Assembly: GCF_000024865.1 (NCBI RefSeq)
Contig: NC_013595.1
Span: 3,410,001-3,474,000 of the forward strand
Direction of reading: 5' to 3'
DNA from: Streptosporangium roseum DSM 43021
Lineage (GTDB): Bacteria > Actinomycetota > Actinomycetes > Streptosporangiales > Streptosporangiaceae
Length of the DNA: 64,000 nt
Position numbers and translations under genes: made by a program
Shown here: positions 26,355 to 33,982 of the stretch, in pieces
Numbering within the stretch: position 1 is the first letter of the stretch
Layout of the letters: each line of letters starts with the position of its first letter
Notes under the pieces: model-generated
The model's database searches: none
Told to the model about the DNA's origin: nothing
Seen by the model: the letters and a program-made list of their open reading frames with translations, nothing else

Positions 26355-27233
26355 ATGACGGTGACCGATGACGCAGGCGTGGGGACGCCGATCGAGCCCA
26401 GGCTCGCCGGCCACACCGGATATCTGGCGCGCCTGGCGTCCCAGCGCGCCGAGAGGTGCGACCTGGCGGCGCTGCCGTCCGGACGGAGCCCGCGCGACCT
26501 GGCCGTGCTGTGCGTGCTCGCCGAGCGCCCGCTCTCCCAGGCCCGGCTGGGGAGCCTGCTGGAGGTGAACCGCACGGTCATGATCGCGGTGATCGACGGG
26601 CTGGAGTCAGCGGGGCTGGTCCGCAGGGAGCGTGACCCGGCCGACCGCCGGCGCTACGCCCTGCGTGTCACCGGCGAGGGCGCGGCCGCCCTGGAGGAGA
26701 TGCGCGGATCGGTGCGGAGCGCCGAGAAGAGGCTGGTGGCCCCGCTGGGCCCGGCCGGGCACCGGCGCCTGCACGAGCTGCTCCGGCCGATCGTCCCCGA
26801 CCTGGTCGACGCGCTCCCGGAATCGGTCACCGGCCAGACGGGCTTCCTGCTCGACCGCGTTTCCCGGCGGCTCCGCGGGCAGCGCGAGCAGGCGCTGCGC
26901 GGGCTCGGGATCGAGCCGTGGTGCGTGAGGATGCTGGTGGCGCTCGACTCCGCGCAGCCGTGCACCCAGGAGCGGCTGGCCGGCTGCATGGGCGTGACCG
27001 GCCCCACGATCGTGCAGGCCATCGACGACCTCCACTCGGCCGGCCTGATCCTGCGCGACCGCAACCCCGCGGACCGGCGCGAGCACGTGCTGCGGCTGAC
27101 CCCGGAGGGGGAGCGGTATCTCGCCGAGGCGTTGAAGGTGGAGGACGGCGCGCAGCGCGACCTCGCCGACCTGCTCGGCGACGCCGAAGCCGCCGAGCTC
27201 AACGCGCTACTGGCCGCCCTCGTCACCGGCTGA
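26355..27233 (+). CDS. double-domain MarR-family regulator
   Basis: 292 residues holding two MarR winged-helix units in tandem. Unit 1: LSQARLGSLLEVNRTVMIAV, IDGLESAGLVRRERDPADRRRYALRVT (about 55-110). Unit 2: CTQERLAGCMGVTGPTIVQA, IDDLHSAGLILRDRNPADRREHVLRLT (about 200-255). Each has the DPADRR-type wing. Ordinary MarR proteins are dimers of about 150 residues, so this one probably acts as a single-chain pseudo-dimer. ATG 26355 lies only about 7 bases after the TATAGT box, suggesting a leaderless or very short-leader message. The last 27 bases overlap the convergent DUF1269 gene. Confidence 0.85.
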   Translation: MTVTDDAGVGTPIEPRLAGHTGYLARLASQRAERCDLAALPSGRSPRDLAVLCVLAERPLSQARLGSLLEVNRTVMIAVIDGLESAGLVRRERDPADRRRYALRVTGEGAAALEEMRGSVRSAEKRLVAPLGPAGHRRLHELLRPIVPDLVDALPESVTGQTGFLLDRVSRRLRGQREQALRGLGIEPWCVRMLVALDSAQPCTQERLAGCMGVTGPTIVQAIDDLHSAGLILRDRNPADRREHVLRLTPEGERYLAEALKVEDGAQRDLADLLGDAEAAELNALLAALVTG

Positions 27234-27800
27234 CCCGACGCCGGGCGCCTGGGCCGTCGCGATGGCGCGCTGGATGCGCTGTTCTTCCGGCGCGCTGAGC
27301 GTGGTGCGGATGACGTGCCCGCCGTAGGGGGCGATCGCGGCGACGATCCTGTCGATGTCGGTGGTCAGCAGCAGGAACAGGGCCGCGCCGCCGGCGGGCA
27401 GGTGCTCGCCGAGTTCTTTGACGAAGCCGAGGTCGACGCTGTTGTTGTCCGCCGCGCTCACCGCCGCGCCGACCCCGGCCCCGGCCAGCGTCGTCGCGCT
27501 CGCCCCCAGGACGGTGGCTCCCGCGGCCGCGGACGCGACACCGGCCGCCGCCAGGGCGATGCCGATGATCGGCCCGAAGGCGATCAGCCCGAGCAGCCCT
27601 CCCGCCACCGCCCCTTCGGCGGCGTAGGTGGAGGCTCTGTGGTGGGTGGGATGCACCATCACCCCGCCGTCGTCCTGGCGCTCCACCAGCGCCAGGTCCG
27701 CCAGCTGTACGGATCCGTCCCGCTGTAGCGACAGCAGCTTGTCCCTGGCATGTATCGCGCTGTCCACATGTGGGTAGGCGATGGTGACGAGTTCGCTCAT
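27207..27800 (-). CDS. DUF1269-type protein with glycine-rich hydrophobic core
   Basis: 197 residues. N-terminal MSELVTIAYPHVDSAIHARDKLLSLQRDG and LADLALVERQDDGGVMVHPTH give the ferredoxin-like start of DUF1269. The centre (about 60-118) is Gly/Ala-rich and hydrophobic (GGLLGLIAFGPIIGIALAAAG), probably membrane-inserted. The end repeats a strand-helix pattern (ALFLLLTTDIDRIVAAIAPYGG). Function unknown; similar proteins are stress-induced in some bacteria. ATG 27800 is chosen for the GAGGGA upstream; the in-frame extension to 27926 is not protein-like. Confidence 0.8.
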   Translation of the reverse strand: MSELVTIAYPHVDSAIHARDKLLSLQRDGSVQLADLALVERQDDGGVMVHPTHHRASTYAAEGAVAGGLLGLIAFGPIIGIALAAAGVASAAAGATVLGASATTLAGAGVGAAVSAADNNSVDLGFVKELGEHLPAGGAALFLLLTTDIDRIVAAIAPYGGHVIRTTLSAPEEQRIQRAIATAQAPGVGSAGDEGGQ

Positions 27801-27952
27801 GGTTTCCCTCGGACGCTCCGGGTGCCGGGCGGGCGCCGGCCGGACGATCGGTGACCGGCGTCCGTTTGTGAGAGCGATTCCCGGTATCGGCCGAGTGCAG
27901 CGACCGGTCCGCGTCATCTTCCGCACTGGTGTCTTTGGGAGGAATTTTGGAG

Positions 27953-28027
27953 TCCCGGAGATCGGTACCCCTCAGGTGCCGGTCAGACGCTCCACGACCG
28001 GCGCCTGAGGGGTACCGATCTCCGGGA
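27953..28027 (-). terminator. very long hairpin (32-bp arms) after the P450 gene
   Basis: Arms at 27953-27984 and 27996-28027 match at 31 of 32 positions, the exception being a G-U-type pair, around an 11-base loop. It lies 31 bp beyond the P450 stop codon. It is far longer than a normal terminator stem and has no U-run. Termination is the simplest role, but a mobile palindromic element is possible. Confidence 0.6.
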
Positions 28028-28058
28028 ACTGCGCGTCGACCGAATCGATCCGCATGGC

Positions 28059-29264
28059 CTACCCCTTGTCCCAGGTGACGGGAAGCCGGTGCACGCCGTA
28101 GATCATCATGTCGGTGCGCAGGGGCACCTCATCGGGCGGGACGGCCAGGCGCAGCGTCGGGAACCTGGCGAACAGCGCGGGGATGCCGACCTGCATCTCG
28201 ACGCGTGCCAGCTGCTGGCCGAGGCACTGGTGGATGCCGTGGCCGAAGGCCACGTGTCCCGCGGTGGGCCGGTGGAGGTCCAGCGTGTCGGGGTCGGCGA
28301 AGTGCTCGGGGTCGCGGTTGGCGGCGGGGATGGAGACCATGACCGACTGACCTGCCCTGACGAGCTGCCCGCCGAGCTCGACGTCCTCGAGCGCGGCCCT
28401 GACGGTGCCGGGAATGATGCTCAGGTAGCGCAGGAGCTCCTCGACGGCCTTGTCGGTGAGGCCCGTGTCCGCGCGGAGCGCGGCGAGCTGCTCCGGATGG
28501 CCCAAGAGGGCGTAGGCGCCGAGGGAGAGCATGTTCGCGGTGGTCTCGAAGCCCGCGCCCATCAGGACACCGCCGATGTTGGTCAGTTCCTCGTCGGTCA
28601 GGTCGGTGCCGGTGACCAGGCCGCTGAGCAGGTCGTCGGCGGGCTCGGCGCGCTTGGCGAGCACCAGGTCGAGCATGAACGCCTGGAGCGTGCCGAAGGC
28701 GGCGATCTTCTCGTCCGTGGAGACCTCCAGGCTCATCAGCTTGGACATGTCGCTCTGGAATCCGGCGCGTTCGGTGGTGGGCACGCCGAGCAGCTCGCAG
28801 ATGACCAAGCTGGGGATGGGCAGCGCGAACGCCTCCATGAGGTCGACGGGCGGCCCCTGCCGTTCCATCGCGTCCAGGTGTTCGGCGGTGATCTCATGGA
28901 TCCTCCCGGTCAGCCGGCGCATCCTGCGGACGGTGAACTGGCCGGTGAGCAGGCGCCGGTAGCGGGTGTGCTCGGGCGGGTCCATCGAGGTGAAGATCCC
29001 CGGCGGCGCCGGCCGGGGGGCGCCCGTGCGCGCCCCGCTCAGGGGACTGTGGGTGAGGTCGGCCCTGTGGCTGAAGCGGGGGTCGGCGAGGACGGCGCGC
29101 ACCAGGGCATGGCTGGTGACGAGCCAGCCGATGTGGCCGTCGGGGTACGCCATGGGGCTGATCGGATGGTCCCTGCGCAGCCGCGCGAGATCCTCCGGGG
29201 GGTCGAAGGGACAGCCCGCCTTACGGGCGGCCGGGAGCGGCGCGGGAGCCGTGGACTCGGACAT
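28059..29264 (-). CDS. cytochrome P450
   Basis: 401 residues, soluble bacterial class. Seen: oxygen-binding I-helix GAGFETTANM (237-246, acid Glu240 and Thr241), K-helix ExxR at 276-279 (EELLR), and the haem loop AFGHGIHQCLGQQLAR with ligand Cys347. The substrate-recognition area FTSMDPPEHTRYRRLL is typical of the CYP105/CYP107-like actinomycete groups that hydroxylate small natural products or xenobiotics. No ferredoxin gene is adjacent. ATG 29264 has AAGAAGGAG just upstream. The TetR gene upstream on the same strand is the likely regulator. Confidence 0.9.
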   Translation of the reverse strand: MSESTAPAPLPAARKAGCPFDPPEDLARLRRDHPISPMAYPDGHIGWLVTSHALVRAVLADPRFSHRADLTHSPLSGARTGAPRPAPPGIFTSMDPPEHTRYRRLLTGQFTVRRMRRLTGRIHEITAEHLDAMERQGPPVDLMEAFALPIPSLVICELLGVPTTERAGFQSDMSKLMSLEVSTDEKIAAFGTLQAFMLDLVLAKRAEPADDLLSGLVTGTDLTDEELTNIGGVLMGAGFETTANMLSLGAYALLGHPEQLAALRADTGLTDKAVEELLRYLSIIPGTVRAALEDVELGGQLVRAGQSVMVSIPAANRDPEHFADPDTLDLHRPTAGHVAFGHGIHQCLGQQLARVEMQVGIPALFARFPTLRLAVPPDEVPLRTDMMIYGVHRLPVTWDKG

Positions 29265-29382
29265 CGTGCTCCTTCTTGAGATGCTCGGTGGGGAAGACGA
29301 GCGTTTCCATGTCGGAGGCGAAGGCGGCGACCAGGACCACCTGCCGCCTGTCGCCCTTGGAGCAGGCGCGCCCCTTCTCGCC

Positions 29383-29392
29383 GGGGGGGGGG
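29383..29392. repeat. run of ten G between TetR and P450 genes
   Basis: Ten consecutive G on the plus strand (C on the coding strand) in the 160-bp leader between the TetR stop and the P450 start. It is the longest homopolymer I noticed. Such a run is prone to slippage in replication and in sequencing. Confidence 0.8.
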
Positions 29393-29425
29393 CGAGGTCG
29401 GAGCGCTCCAGCAGGTCGGCGCGTA

Positions 29426-30091
29426 TCAGGCCCGGCCTGTCTCGGACGGCTCGGGCCGGAGCCTGTCGAGAGCGGCTCTGGCCTCGGCGGCGTCCTCGGT
29501 GCTGAGCATGGGATGCGAGTAGACGTCGATGAGGGTCCTGGCGAGCAGCAGGTCTCCCTCGGGGCTGAACAGATCGACGCCCATGCCCCTGGACACATGC
29601 TTGTGCAGGATCACGACGGCCAGCGCCATCGCGGTTCTCACCGTCGCCCTGGCCTTCCTGTCGACGTCGGGGACGTCGGGACGCCTCTCGTCGGCGTCCG
29701 CGAGCCACTCCTCGGTGAGCTCGACCATCTGGTCGAACACGGCCTCGGCCGATCCCTCCGCCAGCGCGCGGGCCAGGTATCCCTGGTAGGGGGCCATCAC
29801 GGTGTTGGCGGTGGCGACGGGGTTCGCCTTGTCGAGCGCGTGGCCCGACCGGACCTCGTCGTTGAGCCTGCGGATCACCTTGGTCAGGTGCGCGTCGCAC
29901 GCCTCCCGCAGCGCCTGCTTGGAGCCGAAGTGGTGGCGCACCAGCCCTGACGACACGCCGGCGGTCTCGGCGATACCCCTGATCGTGGCCCGTTCGAACC
30001 CCTGCTCGGCGAAGTGCCGCATCGCGGCGTCCCTGATGCGGGCGCGCGCGGTGAGGTCCTCGGGGTCGGGTCCGGTCGTGGTCACGCTCAT
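29426..30091 (-). CDS. TetR-family transcriptional regulator
   Basis: 221 residues. The N-terminal DNA-binding domain is ARIRDAAMRHFAEQGFERAT, IRGIAETAGVSSGLVRHHFGSKQALREACDAHL (about 17-70). The rest is a helical ligand domain with the MVELTEEWLADADE and VRTAMALAVVILHKHVSRG stretches. It lies upstream of the P450 gene on the same strand, so autoregulation together with control of P450 expression is plausible. A partly palindromic CTAC...GTAG element at 30118-30133 and a TATACC box lie just upstream of its ATG. Confidence 0.88.
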   Translation of the reverse strand: MSVTTTGPDPEDLTARARIRDAAMRHFAEQGFERATIRGIAETAGVSSGLVRHHFGSKQALREACDAHLTKVIRRLNDEVRSGHALDKANPVATANTVMAPYQGYLARALAEGSAEAVFDQMVELTEEWLADADERRPDVPDVDRKARATVRTAMALAVVILHKHVSRGMGVDLFSPEGDLLLARTLIDVYSHPMLSTEDAAEARAALDRLRPEPSETGRA

Positions 30092-30168
30092 CCATCCCTA
30101 TCCACAGGTATAGCTGACTACTCGTTCATGTAGGAGGCTATACGCATGTGTAGTCGCTGTCCAGTGCG

Positions 30169-30232
30169 GTGCATGGAGAGGGCGGTGCATGGAGAGGGCG
30201 GTGCATGGAGAGGGCGGTGCATGGAGAGGGCG
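30169..30232. repeat. 16-bp tandem repeat, four exact units
   Basis: GTGCATGGAGAGGGCG repeated at 30169, 30185, 30201 and 30217 without a change. It lies 78 bp upstream of the TetR gene start, outside any supported gene. The 16-bp period would shift the frame in every unit. Confidence 0.92.
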
Positions 30233-30384
30233 GCGCTGGTTCCAGACGAGGGTCCGGTGAAGGCGGCCAGGGGGCGAGCCGGGCGAGCCGTTGTTCGTCG
30301 ACGGCGGGTGGCAGAGCGTTGTTTATCGCCGCTGAGCCGGGTAGAGCGACAGTCCGACCATCGCCGAACAGAGGGAGCCGGCAC

Positions 30385-30474
30385 ATGACGAGCCGGAACG
30401 TGTGGACCTGCCCCGCCGGTGCGCCTGCGGGAACCGCCAGGCCGGACCTGCGGGGAGCGGACGGCTGGGAGTAG
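30385..30474 (+). CDS. possible 29-residue peptide
   Basis: ATG at 30385 with GGGAG 5 bases upstream reads MTSRNVWTCPAGAPAGTARP, then a short acidic end DLRGADGWE, and is followed after about 45 bp by a strong stem-loop. No family recognised. The case rests only on start, ribosome binding site and a terminator-like hairpin, so chance is the more likely explanation. Confidence 0.18.
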   Translation: MTSRNVWTCPAGAPAGTARPDLRGADGWE

Positions 30475-30517
30475 ACCCGGACGGCGTCCGGGCCCGCTCC
30501 CCGCGCTGACCGATCCG

Positions 30518-30542
30518 CGGGCCGCCCCTGGGAGGCGGCCCG
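30518..30542. terminator. 9-bp stem-loop
   Basis: CGGGCCGCC pairs with GGCGGCCCG over a 7-base loop. It could end transcripts from either side; for the peptidase operon on the minus strand it is about 155 bp past the last stop codon. Confidence 0.5.
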
Positions 30543-30576
30543 CCGGCCACCTCGGAAGGCGGCCGTGACCCTTTCA

Positions 30577-30705
30577 AGGAGGCCCGTGGCCCTGTGTCAC
30601 AGGAAGCCTGTGGTCTGTCACGTGGCACCACAGGAGGCCCGTGGTCCTGTCAAGGAGGCCTGTGGCCCTGTCACGTCACCATGGCCCGTGGTCCTGTCAG
30701 GAGGC
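30577..30705. repeat. degenerate repeats after the M20 gene
   Basis: Five variants of AGGAGGCCCGTGGTCCTGTC lie in the 130 bp downstream of the M20 stop codon, some with an added CACGT tail. They differ by C/T and A/G exchanges. No frame is gene-like here. The last copy overlaps the end of the M20 gene. Confidence 0.65.
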
Positions 30706-31962
30706 GAGGAGACGGTCCAGGACGCGCATGCCGAACTCCAGCCCCTCGACGGGGACCCGCTCGTCCACGCCGTGGAACATGCCGTAGTAGTCCAGCTCCG
30801 GGCTGAGCATCAGCGGTGCGAAGCCGTAGCCCTTGATGCCGATGTCGGCGAAGGACTTCGCGTCCGTGCCGCCCGACATCACGTACGGCACCGGCCGCGC
30901 GGCCGGGTCCTCGGCGACGAGCGCGTCGCAGAGCTGGCCGAAGAACGGCGCGTCCAGCGGCGCCGAGGGGGCGTCCTCGATGTTGACGAACTCGCGGGTG
31001 ACCTTGGGGCCGAGCAGGCGGTCGATCGTCTCCAGGAACTCCTCCCGGTAACCGGGCAGGAAGCGGCCGTCCACGTGCGCGGTCGCGGTGCCGGGGACCA
31101 CGTTGACCTTGTAGCCCGCCTCCAGCATCGTCGGGTTGGCCGAGTTGCGGATCTGCGCCTTGAACAGGGCGCCCGCCTGGCCGAGCCGCTCGGCCTCCTC
31201 CTCCAGGCGGTCGTAGTCGATTTTCTCGCCGAGGATGTCCGCCAGGCCGGCGATCAGCGCCGCCACCCCGGGCGTCAGCCGTACCGGCCACTGGTAGGAG
31301 GCGATCCTCGACAGGGCGTGGCAGAGCTCGGCCACCGCGTTGTCCTTCGGCGGCCGGGAGCCGTGGCCCGCGACGCCGTGGGCGGTGAGCTTCATCCAGG
31401 CGGTGCCGCGCTCGCCCACCGCGACGGGGTAGATGCGCGCGTCCGGGGCCTGGACGCTGTAGCCGCCGGACTCGCTGATCGCCTCGGTGCAGCCGTCGAA
31501 CAGCTCCCGGTGCCGCGTCGCCGCGTACCGCGAGCCGTACTCGCCGGTGGCCTCCTCGTCGGCGAGGAAGGCCAGCACGATGTCGCGCTTGGGCCGCACG
31601 CCGCGCCGGGCCCAGTCGCGGACCAGGGCGAGCGTCATCGACAGCGTGCCCTTCATGTCCACCGCGCCCCGGCCCCAGACGCAGCCGTCGGCGACCTCGC
31701 CGGAGAACGGGTGCACCTGCCAGTCGGCGGGCTCGGCCGGGACCACGTCCAGGTGGCCGTGGATGAGCAGGGCCTCGGGGGAGTCGCCCGGGATCCTGGC
31801 GACCACGCTGGTGCGGTTCCTGGCCGACTCGAAGACCGTCGGCTCGATTCCCGCGTCGGACAGCAGTCCGGCGACGTGCTCGGCTGCCGGGCGCTCGCCG
31901 GAGCCGGGGTTGGTGGTGTCGAACCTGATCAGGTCCGAGCAGATCTGCGCGACCTCGTTCAT
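30697..31962 (-). CDS. M20-family metallopeptidase (ArgE/DapE-like)
   Basis: 421 residues. Metal-site motifs are complete: LLIHGHLDVVPAE (first His and the Asp two residues on, about 68-80), VWGRGAVDMKG (bridging Asp), FLADEEATGEYGSRY (general-base Glu and metal Glu), and a late GVDERVPV with His in MFHGVDE. A lid domain (about 190-300) contains AWMKLTAHGVAGHGSRP. The family removes acyl or aminoacyl groups from amino acids and dipeptides in the cytoplasm. It follows the S9 gene on the same strand after 28 bp, so it is probably the last gene of a peptidase operon. Confidence 0.9.
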   Translation of the reverse strand: MNEVAQICSDLIRFDTTNPGSGERPAAEHVAGLLSDAGIEPTVFESARNRTSVVARIPGDSPEALLIHGHLDVVPAEPADWQVHPFSGEVADGCVWGRGAVDMKGTLSMTLALVRDWARRGVRPKRDIVLAFLADEEATGEYGSRYAATRHRELFDGCTEAISESGGYSVQAPDARIYPVAVGERGTAWMKLTAHGVAGHGSRPPKDNAVAELCHALSRIASYQWPVRLTPGVAALIAGLADILGEKIDYDRLEEEAERLGQAGALFKAQIRNSANPTMLEAGYKVNVVPGTATAHVDGRFLPGYREEFLETIDRLLGPKVTREFVNIEDAPSAPLDAPFFGQLCDALVAEDPAARPVPYVMSGGTDAKSFADIGIKGYGFAPLMLSPELDYYGMFHGVDERVPVEGLEFGMRVLDRLLAS

Positions 31963-31990
31963 CGAAAAAGCTCCCCCGAAAACATGTGGA

Positions 31991-33979
31991 TCATTGGTGC
32001 ATACCCCGCAGGGTCAGAGGCGGCACCTCGGGCGTCGGGAAACCGAAGATCAGGCCGTAGAAGGCCAGTTCGGCCTCCATCGCGGCGATGATGGTCTCCT
32101 CCCGGCGCCAGCCGTGCTGCTCGCCGGGGAAGGTCAGGTAGGCCCACGGGGTGCCCTCGCGCTCCAGCGCGGCGGCGAACCGCTCCGCCTGGACCGGGTC
32201 GACGATCGCGTCCTCCAGGCCGTGCATGAGCAGCGCGGGACCCGACGCGTTCGCGGCGTGCAGGGTGGGGGAACGGTCCAGGTAGCGCTGCCGGGTCTCG
32301 GGGAGCGGGCCGATCAGCCCGTCGAGGTAGCGCGACTCGAAGTCGTGGGTCTCGGCCGCCCAGCCCTCCGGGTCGGTGATGGCGTAGTGGGCCACCGCGC
32401 CGCGGAACACCTTGCTGTGCACCAGCGCGGCCACCGACGTCCAGCCGCCCGCGCTGCCGCCCCGGATCGCAACCTTCGACGGGTGCGCCCGCCCGGCGGC
32501 GATCAGGCCGTGCGCCACCGTCTCGCAGTCGCGCACGTCCACCACGCCCCACTGGTGGCGCAGCCGCTCCCGGTAGGCGCGGCCGTAGCCGGTGGAACCG
32601 CCGTAGTTCACGTCGGCCACGCCGATGCCCCGGCTGGTGAAGTAGGCGATCTCCACGTCGAGGACCATCGTGCTGGCGCTGGTCGGCCCGCCGTGCACGA
32701 AGATCACATAGGGGGCGGGGCCGGTGACGCCGCGCGGCGGGTACAGGTGCGCGTGCACGCCGTCGAAGGTCACCGCCTCGGGGTCGGGCAGCACGTCGCG
32801 GTCGGGCAGCTCCTTCTCCGGGGACAGCACGGCGTGCGCGCCGGTGCGCAGGTCCACCGTGACGACCTCGAACGGCGTGTACGGCGAGGCCGCCACGCCT
32901 GCCACCAGGTCCCCGCCGGTGGAGACCGTCGGGTTCCAGTAGGTGGGCGGGGCGTCGAGATCGGTCATCTCGCCGGTGGCCGGGTCCAGCACGCCGAGGC
33001 GGCGGCGGTCCGGGGTGCCGTGCACGAGGACGATCCTGTCGCCGGCGAGCGAGAACCAGGTGTTGCCGAGCCGCCATACGGCGTCGCCGCAGTCCTCCTG
33101 GAGCGGTGCCAGGTTGCGGGCGGGGGAGCCGTCGAGGGGGACCAGATGCAGGTTCCACCAGCCGTCCGGGTCGGTGAGGGCGTAGAGCGCGCCGTCGTCG
33201 CGCCACTCGGCCTGGATCACCGACTCCTCCGGGCCGCCGGCGACGACCCGGTACGGCCCGGCCGAGCCGAGCGCGTCCAGGGGCGCCACGCACAGCTCGG
33301 TGCCGTCCCAGGGCATGGCGGGGTGGTCCCAGCCGATCCAGGCGATGTGCGTGCCGTCGGGGGAGAGGCGGGGGTTGGTCAGGAAGTGCTGCGCGCGGAC
33401 GATGAGCCGCACCGGCCCGCCGTCCAGCGGCACCGCCACCAGCTCCCGGCAGGGCAGGGACCGGGGAGCGGGCTCGGCGCCGGTCCCGGGCGCGGTGGTC
33501 TCCGGGGCGGGATGGGTCTCGCGGACCGCCCAGACCTCCCGCAGCCCCGGCGGCAGGTACAGGTCGCCGTAGCGGGCCCCGTCGTCGGGGGTGAGGGGGA
33601 CCGGCTGCCCGCCGTCGCCGCCACTGTCGCCGTCGCCGGCGCGGGCCGGTCCGCCGGCCGCCTCGCCGGAGCCGGGGGCCGGCTGCCCGCCGTACAGGTA
33701 GATGCGCTGGTCGGCCCAGTTGGTGAACACGACCCCGCCGTCCGGCAGGGGCCGCCAGGAGCGCCCGCCGTACTCGATGAGGCGGTTGCGGGAGTTCCAG
33801 CCCTGCGGGATCGCGTCACGGGGCACGCCGTCCGGCCCGCGCCGGACCACGCACCTGCGCCCGCCCTCATGCGGACGAGGCTCGTCCCACCACACCTCCT
33901 CCCCGAGGATCTCCACCCAGAGCGGACGGTCGTCCACCCTGGCCACGTCGACGGGGCGGATGGGAGAGTCGTTCAGCAT
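31991..33979 (-). CDS. S9-family prolyl oligopeptidase-type peptidase
   Basis: 662 residues: an N-terminal beta-propeller (about 1-400, with repeats such as NPRLSPDGTHIAWIGWDHPA) and a C-terminal alpha/beta hydrolase. The catalytic triad is Ser509 in GGSAGGW, Asp590 in HGLEDAIVDP and His622 in GEQHGWR, all with normal spacing. The family cleaves short peptides, often after proline, or removes acylaminoacyl residues. No signal peptide is evident, so it is probably cytoplasmic. It starts 4 bp after the C39 gene ends; coupling is very likely. A Ser/Gly/Asp-rich insert occurs near residues 100-125. Confidence 0.9.
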   Translation of the reverse strand: MLNDSPIRPVDVARVDDRPLWVEILGEEVWWDEPRPHEGGRRCVVRRGPDGVPRDAIPQGWNSRNRLIEYGGRSWRPLPDGGVVFTNWADQRIYLYGGQPAPGSGEAAGGPARAGDGDSGGDGGQPVPLTPDDGARYGDLYLPPGLREVWAVRETHPAPETTAPGTGAEPAPRSLPCRELVAVPLDGGPVRLIVRAQHFLTNPRLSPDGTHIAWIGWDHPAMPWDGTELCVAPLDALGSAGPYRVVAGGPEESVIQAEWRDDGALYALTDPDGWWNLHLVPLDGSPARNLAPLQEDCGDAVWRLGNTWFSLAGDRIVLVHGTPDRRRLGVLDPATGEMTDLDAPPTYWNPTVSTGGDLVAGVAASPYTPFEVVTVDLRTGAHAVLSPEKELPDRDVLPDPEAVTFDGVHAHLYPPRGVTGPAPYVIFVHGGPTSASTMVLDVEIAYFTSRGIGVADVNYGGSTGYGRAYRERLRHQWGVVDVRDCETVAHGLIAAGRAHPSKVAIRGGSAGGWTSVAALVHSKVFRGAVAHYAITDPEGWAAETHDFESRYLDGLIGPLPETRQRYLDRSPTLHAANASGPALLMHGLEDAIVDPVQAERFAAALEREGTPWAYLTFPGEQHGWRREETIIAAMEAELAFYGLIFGFPTPEVPPLTLRGMHQ

Positions 33980-33982
33980 TGA

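Noticed and set aside
29221..29598. Separate gene in the gap between TetR and P450
   Set aside because: The frame overlaps the TetR 3' end and the ten-G run, and no start with ribosome binding site is visible; only a possible decayed fragment.
28059..30095. Single 678-codon frame suggesting a TetR-P450 fusion
   Set aside because: The upstream part of that frame is not TetR protein; the TetR gene is in another frame and stops at 29426. The P450 has its own ATG and ribosome binding site.
30169..30232. CRISPR or iteron origin
   Set aside because: There are no spacers, only four 16-bp units and no replication gene nearby.
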